Assembly (NCBI GenBank): GCA_005784505.1
Contig: VCAZ01000022.1
Span: 2,740,195-2,804,194, forward strand
Origin: Bagarius yarrelli
Taxonomy: Eukaryota > Chordata > Actinopteri > Siluriformes > Sisoridae
Length of the DNA stretch: 64,000 nucleotides
Reading direction: 5' to 3'
Shown: positions 34,736 through 45,256 of the stretch, piece by piece
How positions within the stretch are numbered: position 1 is the stretch's first letter
Layout of the letters: each line of letters starts with the position of its first letter
Made by a program: the position numbers and the translations under genes
The notes under the pieces: generated by a model
What the model was told of the DNA's origin: nothing
The model's input: only the letters and a program-made list of their open reading frames with translations
Database searches by the model: none

Positions 34736-36465
34736 CACATCTAGACACACATTGTACATCATCATCTCTATTATCTGTCTGTTGTCATCTGGATGCTGTT
34801 AGAAATCTATTTTTTGAGTTCCCTCAATACACATTACACACTTAAAATAAAAGCGTCGCATTAAAAACTTTAAAAATCTGACGAGAGACATTAAATAACG
34901 GGAATTTTTACATTTAATTCAGCAGCAATATTAACATTTCCATGTAGTAGAAGAAATTGCACTTTTTATTGAGCCAGACAAGTCAATATCAATCGTTTAA
35001 TTATAAAATATAAAAGTAAAAATTAAAAAAAAATTAAAAAAAAAAAAAGTGTGAGAATATTTGTGAAAAAATTAGTTTTAGTTTTATCCACCCTGAAAAG
35101 CTGAGGGTTCTTATAGTGAGTGACGTCAAACAGGAACCAAAAAAAATGTACCTTTTTTTTCTTTTCTCTGTATTTTATTTTTTAAGCTTCTGTTTAAAAA
35201 TATATATATATTATTAAGTCTTACCCAAAGATAGACAAGTGATTAGTGGATAGACACAGTAGATACGTTGTTTTTTCTTTCTTTTTTTCATACTGCGCCA
35301 GTGGACAGGTGTCTTCAGAAGGCCCTAATGAAGGACTTTTAATCTTAATACATTCAGTTAGCTCACCATTCATTATTACATTTTATAGCCTTGATCATTC
35401 GATTTTAACCACTGAAAAGCACAATCGATTGTGTTACAGTGACCAGAAGGTTGTGAGTTCAAATCCAAGTACTGTTGAGCCTCTGTGTGAGCGTTTTAAC
35501 TGACTTCTGCCTTACTTCTGGGTGTGTGCACTGTAAGCTAACGGAATCATTAAATGACTAATATATTAATAAAAGTGAGTCAGGTTTGCTTTTGAAGGAC
35601 TACGATGAAGGAAACGTTGCTGTTAAGGGTTAAAGGTTGTGGATATCTATTTTTATGCAAACTTTTCTATTCGGAAATGCGTAATTATTGTAAATAAAAA
35701 GTTGCACAAACGATTGTGTCATGAATTCAGTTCGAAAGGCGAGCGAAAGTATCGAAGCACAGATGTTTGTGACGCACTGGAAAGAAATCTACACGTTTGT
35801 AGTGTCACTTTATATAGCACACTGTACTTTATTTTTTAATATAGCAAATTAAACACACTATTTGTCACCGAAATGTGCAGACAATGCTTTCTTTCTCTCT
35901 CTCTCCCCCCCCCCTCCCCAACCCAGAGTGAAACAACTTCCTGCTGTTAAACACATGTTTCTGATGAGCAGTTTTAAGTGAGGGTGATTGGATGGGAAAT
36001 ACTTTAATACATAATCTGGAGTTATTAATTCTGTTATCTTTAGTAACAAATTTCTCCTGTTTGGGGTGGTGATAGACCCACAGTCTGGCCCGGGAACACT
36101 GGGAATTAACATTTATATCATTGAGCTGACGCTCTTATCCTGAGCGATGTACAAAAGTGCTTCGAGTCTCATCACTGAAAAGATCTATAATAGTGGACTA
36201 GATCACATTTTTTAGAGTTTAAGTGCTGGATACTTGAGAAAATTACAAGAGACTGTACAAGCAACCGAAGTGAACAAAAATAATGGAATCCTCCTGATGT
36301 TGTAAAGGATAATAGGCAGGATCGTTTTAAGACGCACACAGTTGTCTAGAATATCTTTGTAAATTGCAGGATTACATTTAGGGTTGCAAAATTCTTGGAC
36401 CTTTTAAAGCTAAAAACTGTCTAACTTTTCCGGAAAAATCCGCCTTAAAATTCTTCTTATCCGAC

Positions 36466-36532
36466 AGCTAATTCGCTGTGGTGCCCCCTAAAAGGGAACA
36501 GCCGAAAGGAGAAGAAGAAGAAGAGAAGAGAT
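36466..36532 (+). mobile_element. 3' terminus of the same LINE family
   Basis: attcgctgtggtgcccccta, then aaaagggaacagccgaaagg and a (gaa)n-type tail match the 3' end of the LINE at 19,768-20,061 in the opposite orientation. Only the last 50 or so bases of the element remain. Confidence 0.75.
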
Positions 36533-36844
36533 TATGACTCATTCTGTGATTTTACATTCTTTATAGATTACAAACCAGATATTTACTGCAAATCATTTTC
36601 GGATATCGTTTTTGTAATATAGCGACATCCTGTGGGTGTTTTGAGAATTGTATGCAGGATGACTATTATGACACCTGCAATGTGGAGAAGACGAATTAAT
36701 ACAGGTTTTATTTGATATCCTTTATTAAACACTTACTTACAAATAGCAAAACGTTTTTTTAATTGTTTTTATAAAATTAGAGTTAGAGCAGGGGACCAGG
36801 CATTAACAGTGCAGTGTACAAACGCTAACTAAACCGGAAACTGA

Positions 36845-36965
36845 TTTCCCGACTTCTGGCCACAGCGGAAGTTCGACATTGCGCTCGTGCACACAGCCTA
36901 CAAGAAGATGCGCATGCGCGACTGAGAGTGCACGGTGTCTGCAGGAATTTAATTCGGGGAAATAT
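36845..36965. promoter_or_regulatory. Orphan NRF1/ETS promoter-like island
   Basis: A CpG-containing segment in AT-rich intergenic DNA. It has a perfect palindromic NRF1-type core TGCGCATGCGCG near 36,908 and ETS-like GGAA cores (accggaaac, agcggaagt) 40-80 bp before it. This combination is typical of housekeeping and bidirectional promoters. No ORF or clear splice donor was found on either side. Confidence 0.4.
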
Positions 36966-37324
36966 TTAAACGGGATAATAACGGGAGGGTTGACCAGGTC
37001 TGCATAAAAAAGGTTTTGCTTTATTATGCCTTGTTATAATGTTTTCATTAATTTAATTTATTATAAGATCAAATTAATATATTTTATACTTCCTGAACAT
37101 CTCCATACTTAGAGAGCTCAATGAGACATTCACAAAGAGACACCTGGACTTGAAAACTCAGCTGAATCTGATCTAAATATGGAAATTTCTATAATCCTAA
37201 ATATTTCCTAGCCTCTTGGGATGTTTTGTGTTTTCGATTATTAATCTGTGACAATGTAGAACGTTCTAATCTTCAGTATTTCCACATTGTGTGTTAGTCT
37301 CACTAAACCTTAAGTCTTTTAACA

Positions 37325-37343
37325 GACAGTAGGGGGCAGTGCA
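37325..37343 (+). promoter_or_regulatory. CTCF-like motif
   Basis: The sequence GACAGTAGGGGGCAGTGCA fits the CTCF core (CCASYAGRKGGCRS) with one mismatch at the first base pair of the core. It lies in the interval between the convergent usp43 and ptger1 genes. Such matches also occur by chance and within repeats. Confidence 0.3.
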
Positions 37344-37692
37344 CCTCGATAAAGCATCTCCATGAACGCTTCACATCCGGTCAGACTGACATTTATAAAA
37401 TCCTGATTACTCACATTTGGATCTGGATGGTATACAGCTGGTATATTGTCAACACTCTCAACTTGTTTTTATTTAATATGTTTTAAATGATTTTTAAGGA
37501 CAGACTGTTGTCTTCTAATCCTATAAATGCTTCATTCCTGGCAGGCCTGAGCAGGATTCAGAGCCGATCCCAGAAACACTGGAAACAAAGTGGAAAAATA
37601 CACCACACATATAGGATGCCAGTCCATTACAGAACACGTGTCGTTATTCATATGCTATTTAGTGTCTGTAGTCCATTAATATTTTGCATATA

Positions 37693-38115
37693 TAGTGGTA
37701 CCTTGACTTACAAGTGTCCTAATGAGTTTTTCAAAATACGAGCCCTATCTATCTCGGACAATATTTTGCTTTGAGTTGCAAGTTGAAATTCGGGTTACGA
37801 GGGCAGCTTGAGACACCCAACCGCTAGTTAGCATAGCGAACGCCACATTAGACGCCGTAACATCCTCCCAGCATCCCGTGTCTCACTCAATAAGTGGAGT
37901 CGTCTGATCTCCAAGGTAAATGCTGTACATTATACTTAATAAAACCAGTTAATTGCGGTACATACTATTGTTTTGGGGGGTTTTTTTATAAGTAAACTTT
38001 TATTTGGGGACCCGGAACAGATTAATGGCATTTCAATTCATTTTAATGATTTGACATACGAGTAATTTCAGTTAGGACCTCTCTCTTAAACACATAAGAC
38101 GTCAAGGCACCACTG
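37693..38115. mobile_element. pogo/Tigger-like MITE with TA target duplication
   Basis: The left end tagtggtaccttgacttaca pairs with the right end caaggcaccactg as terminal inverted repeats. Both are flanked by TA (37,691-37,692 and 38,116-38,117). The 'dotted' sub-terminal pattern gtgtcctaatgagttttt and gacatacgagtaa is typical of pogo-type non-autonomous elements. No transposase is present. Confidence 0.7.
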
Positions 38116-38652
38116 TACTTAAGTAAATAGTTAGACAGGGGTTAGAAACAGAAAAACGCATTATATAACTGTAGAATTTCCAATTATTTTAAACACCATG
38201 CAAATGACCTGTGTGTGTGTGTGTGTGTGATTAATATATTTCATGCTGATGCTTTAAAAAAATATCACACAGTTTATTCTATTCAATGACTTTTAGCTAT
38301 ATGTTTTCTTTAGGTCACATTTTTTTACAATTAGGGAAACAAACCAGGTAATAAATACAGACATAAGAACATCTCACTGTGAATACAATTCAAGTAAAAG
38401 CGCTGCTGTTACTCTGAGTCACTAATAAAATATTTACAATATTTACACAAACTCCCAACATAGCATGAACATTCTGTGAAGCTTCCGGAAGGATACGGTG
38501 AGAATGCAGATGTGTGTGTGGCTTGTTAAGCAAATATAATTGTATTGTTTTATGTTCTATATGTCGAGTCATGTCTTTAAAATGAGCATGTATAATTTTA
38601 CTATTATATTAAAAGGTTGTTGGGGCACCTGATCATCATTGTATTAACACCA

Positions 38653-38727
38653 AGGGGCAGCTTGGTGGTACTGGAAATTAAACTCACGATCCTCTGATCA
38701 ACAGTCAAACACCTTAACCACTTCCTA
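38653..38727 (-). repeat. SINE family A, head fragment
   Basis: gggcagcttggtggtactgg, then cacgatcctctgatcaacag and acaccttaaccacttcc. Confidence 0.65.
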
Positions 38728-38799
38728 TGTCGTTAAGCATCCTATTATCTTAATCGCTATAATTCATTAGAATTATATCCTAAATGTTTTGAATAGGGT

Positions 38800-38984
38800 C
38801 CTCCACACCAATCGAAACACCCCATGCCTTAGAGGCTCAACGACTAATTTAATGCTACAACAATCCAAGACATTCTACACAACCCAACCGTGTTCTTCCA
38901 AATGTATGGCAACCGTTTGGGGAAAATATATTTATGTGGATTTGTTAGTAAGGTGTCCACAAACTTTTGGCCATAGAGTGTATA
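38800..38984 (+). mobile_element. Tc1-like transposon fragment, internally deleted
   Basis: It contains a stretch like the transposase segment reading N-A-T-A-Y-K-D-I-L-D (aatgctacaacaatccaaga) and ggcaaccgtttggggaaaa. It then jumps to the element's 3' terminus, gtgtccacaaacttttggcc followed by atagagtgta, an end common to one fish Tc1-like family as I recall it. The middle of the transposase is missing. Confidence 0.55.
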
Positions 38985-39394
38985 TTTAGAGCAAATCTCC
39001 ACTGTTATGCTCATGAGCTATCCTGTCTAATACATTAGCCAATAATAGAGAAGAATTTGAACCGAAATCCATACAATCATAATTCACATTTGTCAAGGCT
39101 AGCATCAGCCTCTCTGGTAGAAGGGGATTGCAAAGTCTTTGTAGTGAGGATAAAATATTAGAAAGAAGTGTTGGCACCCCTTTGATTACTATGTTTAAGA
39201 ATGTCGCAGTTGCAAATATAAAGCGTCTCAGCTCAGAATTAAAATTTAGAAACGTCCAGTCCTTCAAGAACCCCAAAAATCTTCTTCCTTCTGCTTTGCC
39301 GACCGATGGAATAACACACGGTGAACATGACACACCAAAATTACCCAGCTGCTATCCATCGTATTTATTCACACTTTTCTTTCCGTTCTTGCTG

Positions 39395-39664
39395 TTAGAT
39401 CCGATTGATGGTGTTTTTTTTCTCCGAGCTCTGTAGGGAGCTGATCTCCCAGCGGCGGAAAGTGCTGCCTCTCATATCAGTCCGACCAGTAGTGAGCTGA
39501 TAGATCTTTCTGAGGACCGCTCGCCGTAGCAAGATGTAAACCCACGGATCTAGGATCTGGTTACACGAGGCCAGGCGGACCCCCATCATCATTAGTCTGT
39601 TATAGTACATGTCATCTTCCAAGCAGCCACTGTGACCATTTTTGACTGACATCAAGCCAAAGAT
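39395..39664 (-). CDS. ptger1: ptger1 coding exon 2 (TM7 and C-terminal tail)
   Basis: 270 bp including TAA. The acceptor is ctattcttttatgttgcag. It encodes IFGLMSVKNGHSGCLEDDMY and then VRLASCNQILDPWVYILLRR. The position corresponding to Trp in the EP1 motif RLASWNQILDP is Cys (TGT). A TTTATT on the plus strand at 39,364-39,369 is an AATAAA on the gene strand, 26 bp past the stop. Confidence 0.93.
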   Translation of the reverse strand: MFGLMSVKNGHSGCLEDDMYYNRLMMMGVRLASCNQILDPWVYILLRRAVLRKIYQLTTGRTDMRGSTFRRWEISSLQSSEKKNTINRI

Positions 39665-42600
39665 CTGCAACATAAAAGAATATAGCAGTGCTTATTAGGC
39701 TGTGCCGGAAAGGCGCAAAAGCACAAATGCTCATGTTAAAGTTTACTTGTCCTGAGTGAAGTTAAATAGTTTAGTATTTGACGGCAGAATAGCATTAAAA
39801 TGCATCAATGAACTTTATTTTAACATAACCGTAGAAAAGTTTTCCCAATGTTATAACTATGATTTGAGTAACAAATTTTCCAAATCATACATTAAAATCC
39901 TCATGTTTTAAAGTCGTGTTTGCATTAACCAGGGAAAAAAAGGAACCATAGCATTGTTGTTGGAGCCAGACGGGCTGATTTGAATAAGTGCTGGTCTCCT
40001 AGGACTTCTACACATAGCAGTATCTAGAGTTTACACAAAATGGTGTGTAAACAAAGAACATCCACTTTGGTGGGTGGAAAAGGCTTGTTGATAATAAAGG
40101 ACAGAAAAGAATGGTTTGAGCTGACAGGAAGGCTCTAGCAACTCCGATAACCAGCTGTGGAAAGCATGGAATCTGTCTGGACAGTGGGCTCAGGTTTAGA
40201 GAAACTAAATATTTGAAGATTAAATAATGGGGCATGCTGCTGTCCAGATTTAGTGAGTTTACACCCAATGTAGCCTCAGATGTCTGTTCCTGGCTGGCAG
40301 GATTAAAGCCCTGCTTACTGCATGACTAGCTGATTACATTACTGCATGCATGATTCTAACAGTGATTTAAACACTAAAAAAGTACTACCCGAATAATTAA
40401 CCTTCTTATTCAAGAATTAGTTCTTCAAGATTCTTTATTATATCAATATATATTTTGCTGCGTATCTGTAGTAAACACTCTGAAATCTCTGATAAACAAA
40501 CATGATAGATGTATTATCTAGACTGGGAATGTAGTCCGAGTTCCAGTTTAGGTTCAATAAAGGTCTGTGCAAAACACTTCAACTCCACATCTGGCAAACT
40601 ATCTCTGGAGCTTGCTTTGTAAACAGGTTCAAGTTTCTTAGTTGCAGTTTAAAAAAAAGGACAATCTAAACATTGACATATTACCAAACTATTTCTGGCA
40701 AAAGTTTGGGTTTCCACAAACCTTTAAGCCATATAATTTAGTGTGCTTCTTTATAGAACACAAGGATTAAATTAAATTTAGTCTTAAAAAACACCCCATC
40801 TATTGTCTATACTCGCTTATCCTTTATCAGGGTCCCGAGGATTTGCTGGAGTCTGTCCCAGCTGTCATTGTGTAAAAGTCAGGGGTACAACCTGGACAGG
40901 TCACCAGACCATCACAGGGTTACATACAGACATACAAATACACACAGGGGCAATTTAGAATCACCAAATCAACCTAGCACACCCCTTTATGGACTGACCG
41001 GAGTACCTGGAGTAAACCCACGCAAGCATGGGGGGATACAAACCTGGAACCTTCTTGCTGTGATGCAACAGTGCTAATCATATGGAATAAAGTCATTTTT
41101 TTATTAAAATGAATAGAAGAATTATCATGAAGGACTAGTGAGGTATTAAAAAAAAAAAAAAAAACCAACTGAGGTGGGGGGGAATGTTAGAGAGAACCCT
41201 TCATGAGTCAGTATTTCCTGAACCTGCGCTCCTGCACATTTTCGTATTTTTCACTGCTCAGGCACAGACATTTTCAATGAAAGAAAGACTTGTTTGGTAG
41301 CCGAGACCAGAATAGGTGTGATGGAAGCAACCTAGTTGGAGTTGATTAAAGATTAGTAAACACGTCCCTGAAGGAATTTACCATTTTCCCAGTTTGAAAT
41401 AAACTGCCTGTAAAATAATATCCTGACAAATTTAGCCTTTGATTTGTCAATGATTATAAATAATTAATTCCACTTATGAGCATTTAGCGCTGTACAGCCA
41501 TGCAGAATACACAGGTGTTTTATTGGTAGTCTGGCAAATCCTAAATACACACACACACACACACACTCGGTGATGAGTCACATGCATTTCAGCAGAGCAT
41601 GTTGTAATCAGTAACTGGAAGTAGATAGTCAATTCTTTCTGCTTTATTAACTGTATTATCCTCCATAAGGCTGTGGTGAATCAGGAGCCTTGTGAGCTCA
41701 AAGCAAACAATGTGCCATGATACTGAACGTAGATATTTTTTAATCACAAATGATATAAAGCCTATATATCTGTACATGTATTTAATTTGATTGAATTTCT
41801 TTTTCAAATAACGCCCCTTTAAACTAACCCGATTCCCAGAGAGACAGAGCTTTATATAAATCAAAGAGGCTGTTTATATTTAACACAAGTTTTAAGTTAC
41901 ATGGATTCAGTGACCTTAGATTCATTAATGTTGTAAGTTAACCTCCTGTTATGTTATTTCACCCTATGAGTTTTATAAGAATATATTTTTAGGCTTTAAA
42001 GCACAAATGATAGTCTGATACAAGTTCTTAATTTAAGCATCCAAATTCCAGTGACTGGGTGAAATATCAGATTCTGTTGTGCTAAGGTAAACGGCTGAGA
42101 TCGACATTTTTCCCCCGTTTCTGACGATATGACGTTTTAAATTTGGAGCGTATCAGATATCTGGTCATTTGACTCTCAGCTTAATGCTTTCAAACTTTCA
42201 GATCTAAAGGTTAGTGGTATTGATGACTTTGGGCTATGCTAAAGTTTGTAATTCAGTAAATAAGAAATCACAATGAAAGACAGACACTAAAAATCCTGTC
42301 TATAAGGCAATGGCAGAGAAAGAATTAATTTTGTCCTTACATGATGGGTAATAATGTGAATACGGGAATCTGATACAGGTAAGACATTGTGCAAATACAG
42401 TCCAAGTGCTTTAATGTTTTCTCTGGTATAATATCTGTCTGGCTGTTTGAATGGCATGTAGATGGAAATACTAAACAATACACTGTAATCTGCTGAGAAT
42501 ATAGATTACATACGTTCAGAACTACTCAGACTTACCAACAGGGGGCTCCAACAAATACAAGAAGTGATCATGATTCCCAGAAGCTGTGCCACCATCTCTA

Positions 42601-43384
42601 TGTCATGTGATTTTGCTGTCCTGCGATGGCATTTCCTTCTGCGTAGGCGAGCTCGCACCAGGGTGATGCCGCTAATCGTATTGCACACCAAGGACATTGC
42701 CAGCGAGCCCAATCCAAGCACAGAGAACAATAGCAGGAAGGCCACATCTGTGTCTGTAGTTTTCCCTAATACCCTTATAAAACACCAGGTACCAGGGTGC
42801 TGATAGGTGTACTCTCCCAGACGTACAGCGGGTAGCAAGGCCACAGCAAGTGCTACCAGCCAGATTAACACCAAGGCCATTTTGGTACGAGTCCCTGATA
42901 CAAGACGAGCATGAAGAAGTGGTTGGGTAACACCCAAACATCGCTCCGCTGCCATGGCGCTGCCCAGAAAAAGGGGACACAAGCCAAAAAAGACCATGCT
43001 ACCACCCAGGAACTGGCAGGTTGCATCGGCATGGGTGGGAGGACTTGTCCCTACTCTGTTGGAGTAAAAGTGTAGCACCACAGCACCAGGAATGATATGA
43101 CCAGCTAAGTCTGTAGCCACCAGCGAACTGGCAAAAAGAAGAAAGGTGGCCTTTGAGCGTCTCCGCAGACGTGCATATGCCTTAGCCAAAATGAAAAGTG
43201 CTATGATATTGGACAGGACACCCAGAGTCATAGAAAGCCCAGCAACTGCAGGGTTTTTGGAGGATCTGTTCGTCAGGTTGTCTCTATGACCCACGGCTGC
43301 CACTTCCACCAGAGTCTGGGTCTGATTGATGAGGGGTGAAATGGTGCTGGGCCCAGAGAAGTTGTAATGGTGCAGGGATAACAT
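39395..43384 (-). CDS. ptger1: Prostaglandin E receptor EP1-like GPCR, two exons, 372 residues
   Basis: Class A rhodopsin-like prostanoid receptor; EP1 binds PGE2 at the plasma membrane and in mammals raises intracellular calcium. Exon 1 (43,384-42,536) joins exon 2 (39,664-39,395) in phase 0. Seen: N-terminal N-glycosylation sequons (NFS, NQT, NLT, NRS), TM1-TM6, the prostanoid ERC motif after TM3, the GTWCF motif in the second extracellular loop, SCICWSPLL at the end of TM6, a TM7 of VRLASCNQILDPWVYILLRR with the carboxylate-binding Arg, and a tail containing WEISSLQSS. ATDLAGHIIPGAVVL and MVFFGLCPLFLG favour EP1 over the close relatives FP and TP. The ATG at 43,384 is chosen because an in-frame TAA lies 18 bp upstream. 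Fish have several ptger1 paralogues; which one is not resolved. Confidence 0.93.
39665..42535 (-). other. ptger1 intron at the end of TM6
   Basis: 2.9 kb with a GTAAGT donor and TTGCAG acceptor. It contains a reverse SINE copy (40,799-41,080), a poly-A tract near 41,149 and a short (AC)n tract near 41,552. The remainder is AT-rich with no recognised feature. Confidence 0.85.
40799..41080 (-). repeat. SINE family B, reverse copy in the ptger1 intron
   Basis: tactcgcttatcctttatca, gctggagtctgtcccagctg, ctggacaggtcaccagacca, ggggcaatttagaatcacca and aacctggaaccttcttgctg. Nearly full length but for the A-box end. Confidence 0.8.
42536..43384 (-). CDS. ptger1: ptger1 coding exon 1 (N-terminus to end of TM6)
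   Basis: 849 bp, 283 codons. It starts MLSLHHYNFSG and ends SCICWSPLL, followed by the donor GTAAGT (plus strand 42,530-42,535). The third intracellular loop is short (about RARLRRRKCHRRTAKSHD) compared with the long loop I recall for human EP1. Reading past the donor gives only eight or nine non-homologous residues before a stop. Confidence 0.94.
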
Positions 43385-43577
43385 CTCCACGATGACAGAT
43401 TACAGATGAATCCCGGGAAAAAATACAGCTAGGGAGCAAAAGGAAAAGCAGAAGATCAACAAACAGTCCCAGCACTAGTGTCTAAACCTGATTAAAAAAA
43501 AATGTGGTGTAGTTTTATTTCTGATTAAAAAAAAAACAAAAAAAAAAACACTACGTCACTGGATTATTTTATTGCTT

Positions 43578-43582
<5 letters not shown>

Positions 43583-43646
<64 letters not shown>
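43583..43646. repeat. (AC)n microsatellite upstream of ptger1
   Basis: About 30 AC/CA units with one CC interruption, 200 bp 5' of the ptger1 start codon on its strand. Confidence 0.95.
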
Positions 43647-43649
<3 letters not shown>

Positions 43650-44939
43650 ACAAATTATTATTATGTACATTCAAACTAATATTTCTTAAGCATTTAATTT
43701 CTCCAACAACAAATGTGTTGAATAAAACGTCCTTCGAATGACTGATAAAAGCAGTAAGTTTGAATGTTATTCTTGCGATTTACATACCGACAAGCTTATG
43801 ACCTTTTAACAAAAACATACTTCTAAAAAAAAAAAAAAAAGTATAAAATCACTGAAACATAGCCATTTAAGGCAACTTTAGCGTTCCCCATAATTAATTT
43901 TCCTTAATAAATAAAAAAAAACTAAAAAGTTGTTATAAAAAGGTTGGATGGGCAGCACACAAATCGTCTCTCTTTTTAACTTAATAATAACTTTTATTTC
44001 AAGTTTCTTGTTTTTCTTGTGAATTAATATTAATGTATTTATTAATGGAGACTTTAGGGAATCTGCCAAATACTGTAAATGTGTCATTTGGATGCTTGTG
44101 ATCTATTTAGTTAAAACTTTATTGAATTTTAGACCTTTACGCATAACATTAATGGCTCTTAAAAACACAGCCGGCCCTTAAAAGTCAGATTTTGTGTTTG
44201 ATTTACTTTCACTTGATTTTTTAGGTTCACTTTCTCGTGACTGCCTGTGCATGAAAAAAAAATTCTGAACAAGTTTCAACACCCCAGTGTGTTGCAGAGG
44301 AATACACCCTGAACTCCAACATTACAGCAACACATCTGAATTCTTGCCCTTTTTTTTCGCAAACAGATGTCTGCACTGGTAATAAAACTCTACTAATGAA
44401 AGGGCACTTTATGCACCATGATTGCATCAAGACTGTTATAAGAAATGATCACATTAACTATTTTCTTTAGACATTTATAAAGGATTGCATTGGGGGGAAA
44501 AAAATGAATAAATAAAAATAGGTAGCTCCAGGTTATCCATAGTTGTGGGAAAAGTAGGCAGTAAAGTCTTTCCTTTATTAACATAAGGCAGAAAAATGAA
44601 AAACACCACAAATAGATAAAAACATATATATATATATATTAATATATTTATTATGTGAATTCTACTTCACCTACCATTTATTAGGTCATAATCAGCTTCA
44701 TCCCACCTGAAACAAACAAACCCCAAAGACTTTCTTCCAAGAATAAAAAAAAAAAAAAATCAATGTCAAATTTTCTTTTGTCCATGATCTAAAATCCCAG
44801 CATCTAGAGAGAAAGGCGTTTGGAGAGACAAACGGAGCAGTTCTTTTCTGGAAATAAATCCGCATTTTTTCGGGAAAGAGCCTCTTCTTTAACCGCAGTT
44901 TCAGCGGGATTCTCCGCAGCGCCTCGTGTTCCAGCAGTG

Positions 44940-45010
44940 CAGGCGCTCTGTCCAATAAGCTGCAGCTTCAGGAGATCCAGTGCTTTTATACTCGGAGCCT
45001 CAGAGAAGAT
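44940..45010 (-). promoter_or_regulatory. Candidate ptger1 promoter with TATA box
   Basis: On the minus strand TATAAAAG lies at 44,990-44,983 in a GC-richer segment (about 44,860-45,020) than its surroundings, with an inverted CCAAT at 44,952-44,956. It is 1.6 kb upstream of the ptger1 ATG and correctly oriented, so a non-coding first exon spliced to the coding exon is plausible. The donor and acceptor of that UTR intron could not be fixed. Confidence 0.4.
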
Positions 45011-45129
45011 CGACTGAACACTGCTGCTTTATACACCCACACACATACTCTCTCTAACAGGACTGGGGGTTAGCCATGGGTTACATAGTCAAAATATTTA
45101 AAAAAGTACAAATATATAGTACTTATGCA

Positions 45130-45256
45130 CATAATAACAACAACAACAACAACAACCATTAATAATAATAATAATAATAATAACGGTAATAATCATTAAT
45201 AATAGTAACAAAAATCATAATATTAACAACCATAACAATAATAATCATAATAATAA
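45130..45256. repeat. (AAC)n/(AAT)n trinucleotide tract
   Basis: About six AAC units followed by AAT units and degenerate AAT/AAC/ATC repeats. Confidence 0.9.

Noticed and set aside
43385..43390. Start of ptger1 at the GTG two codons upstream
   Set aside because: GTG is not a normal start in vertebrates; the ATG at 43,384 is preceded by an in-frame TAA and gives an EP1-like N-terminus.
45130..45256. CRISPR-like array or tandem gene feature
   Set aside because: Units of three bases without spacers: a plain trinucleotide microsatellite in a eukaryotic genome.
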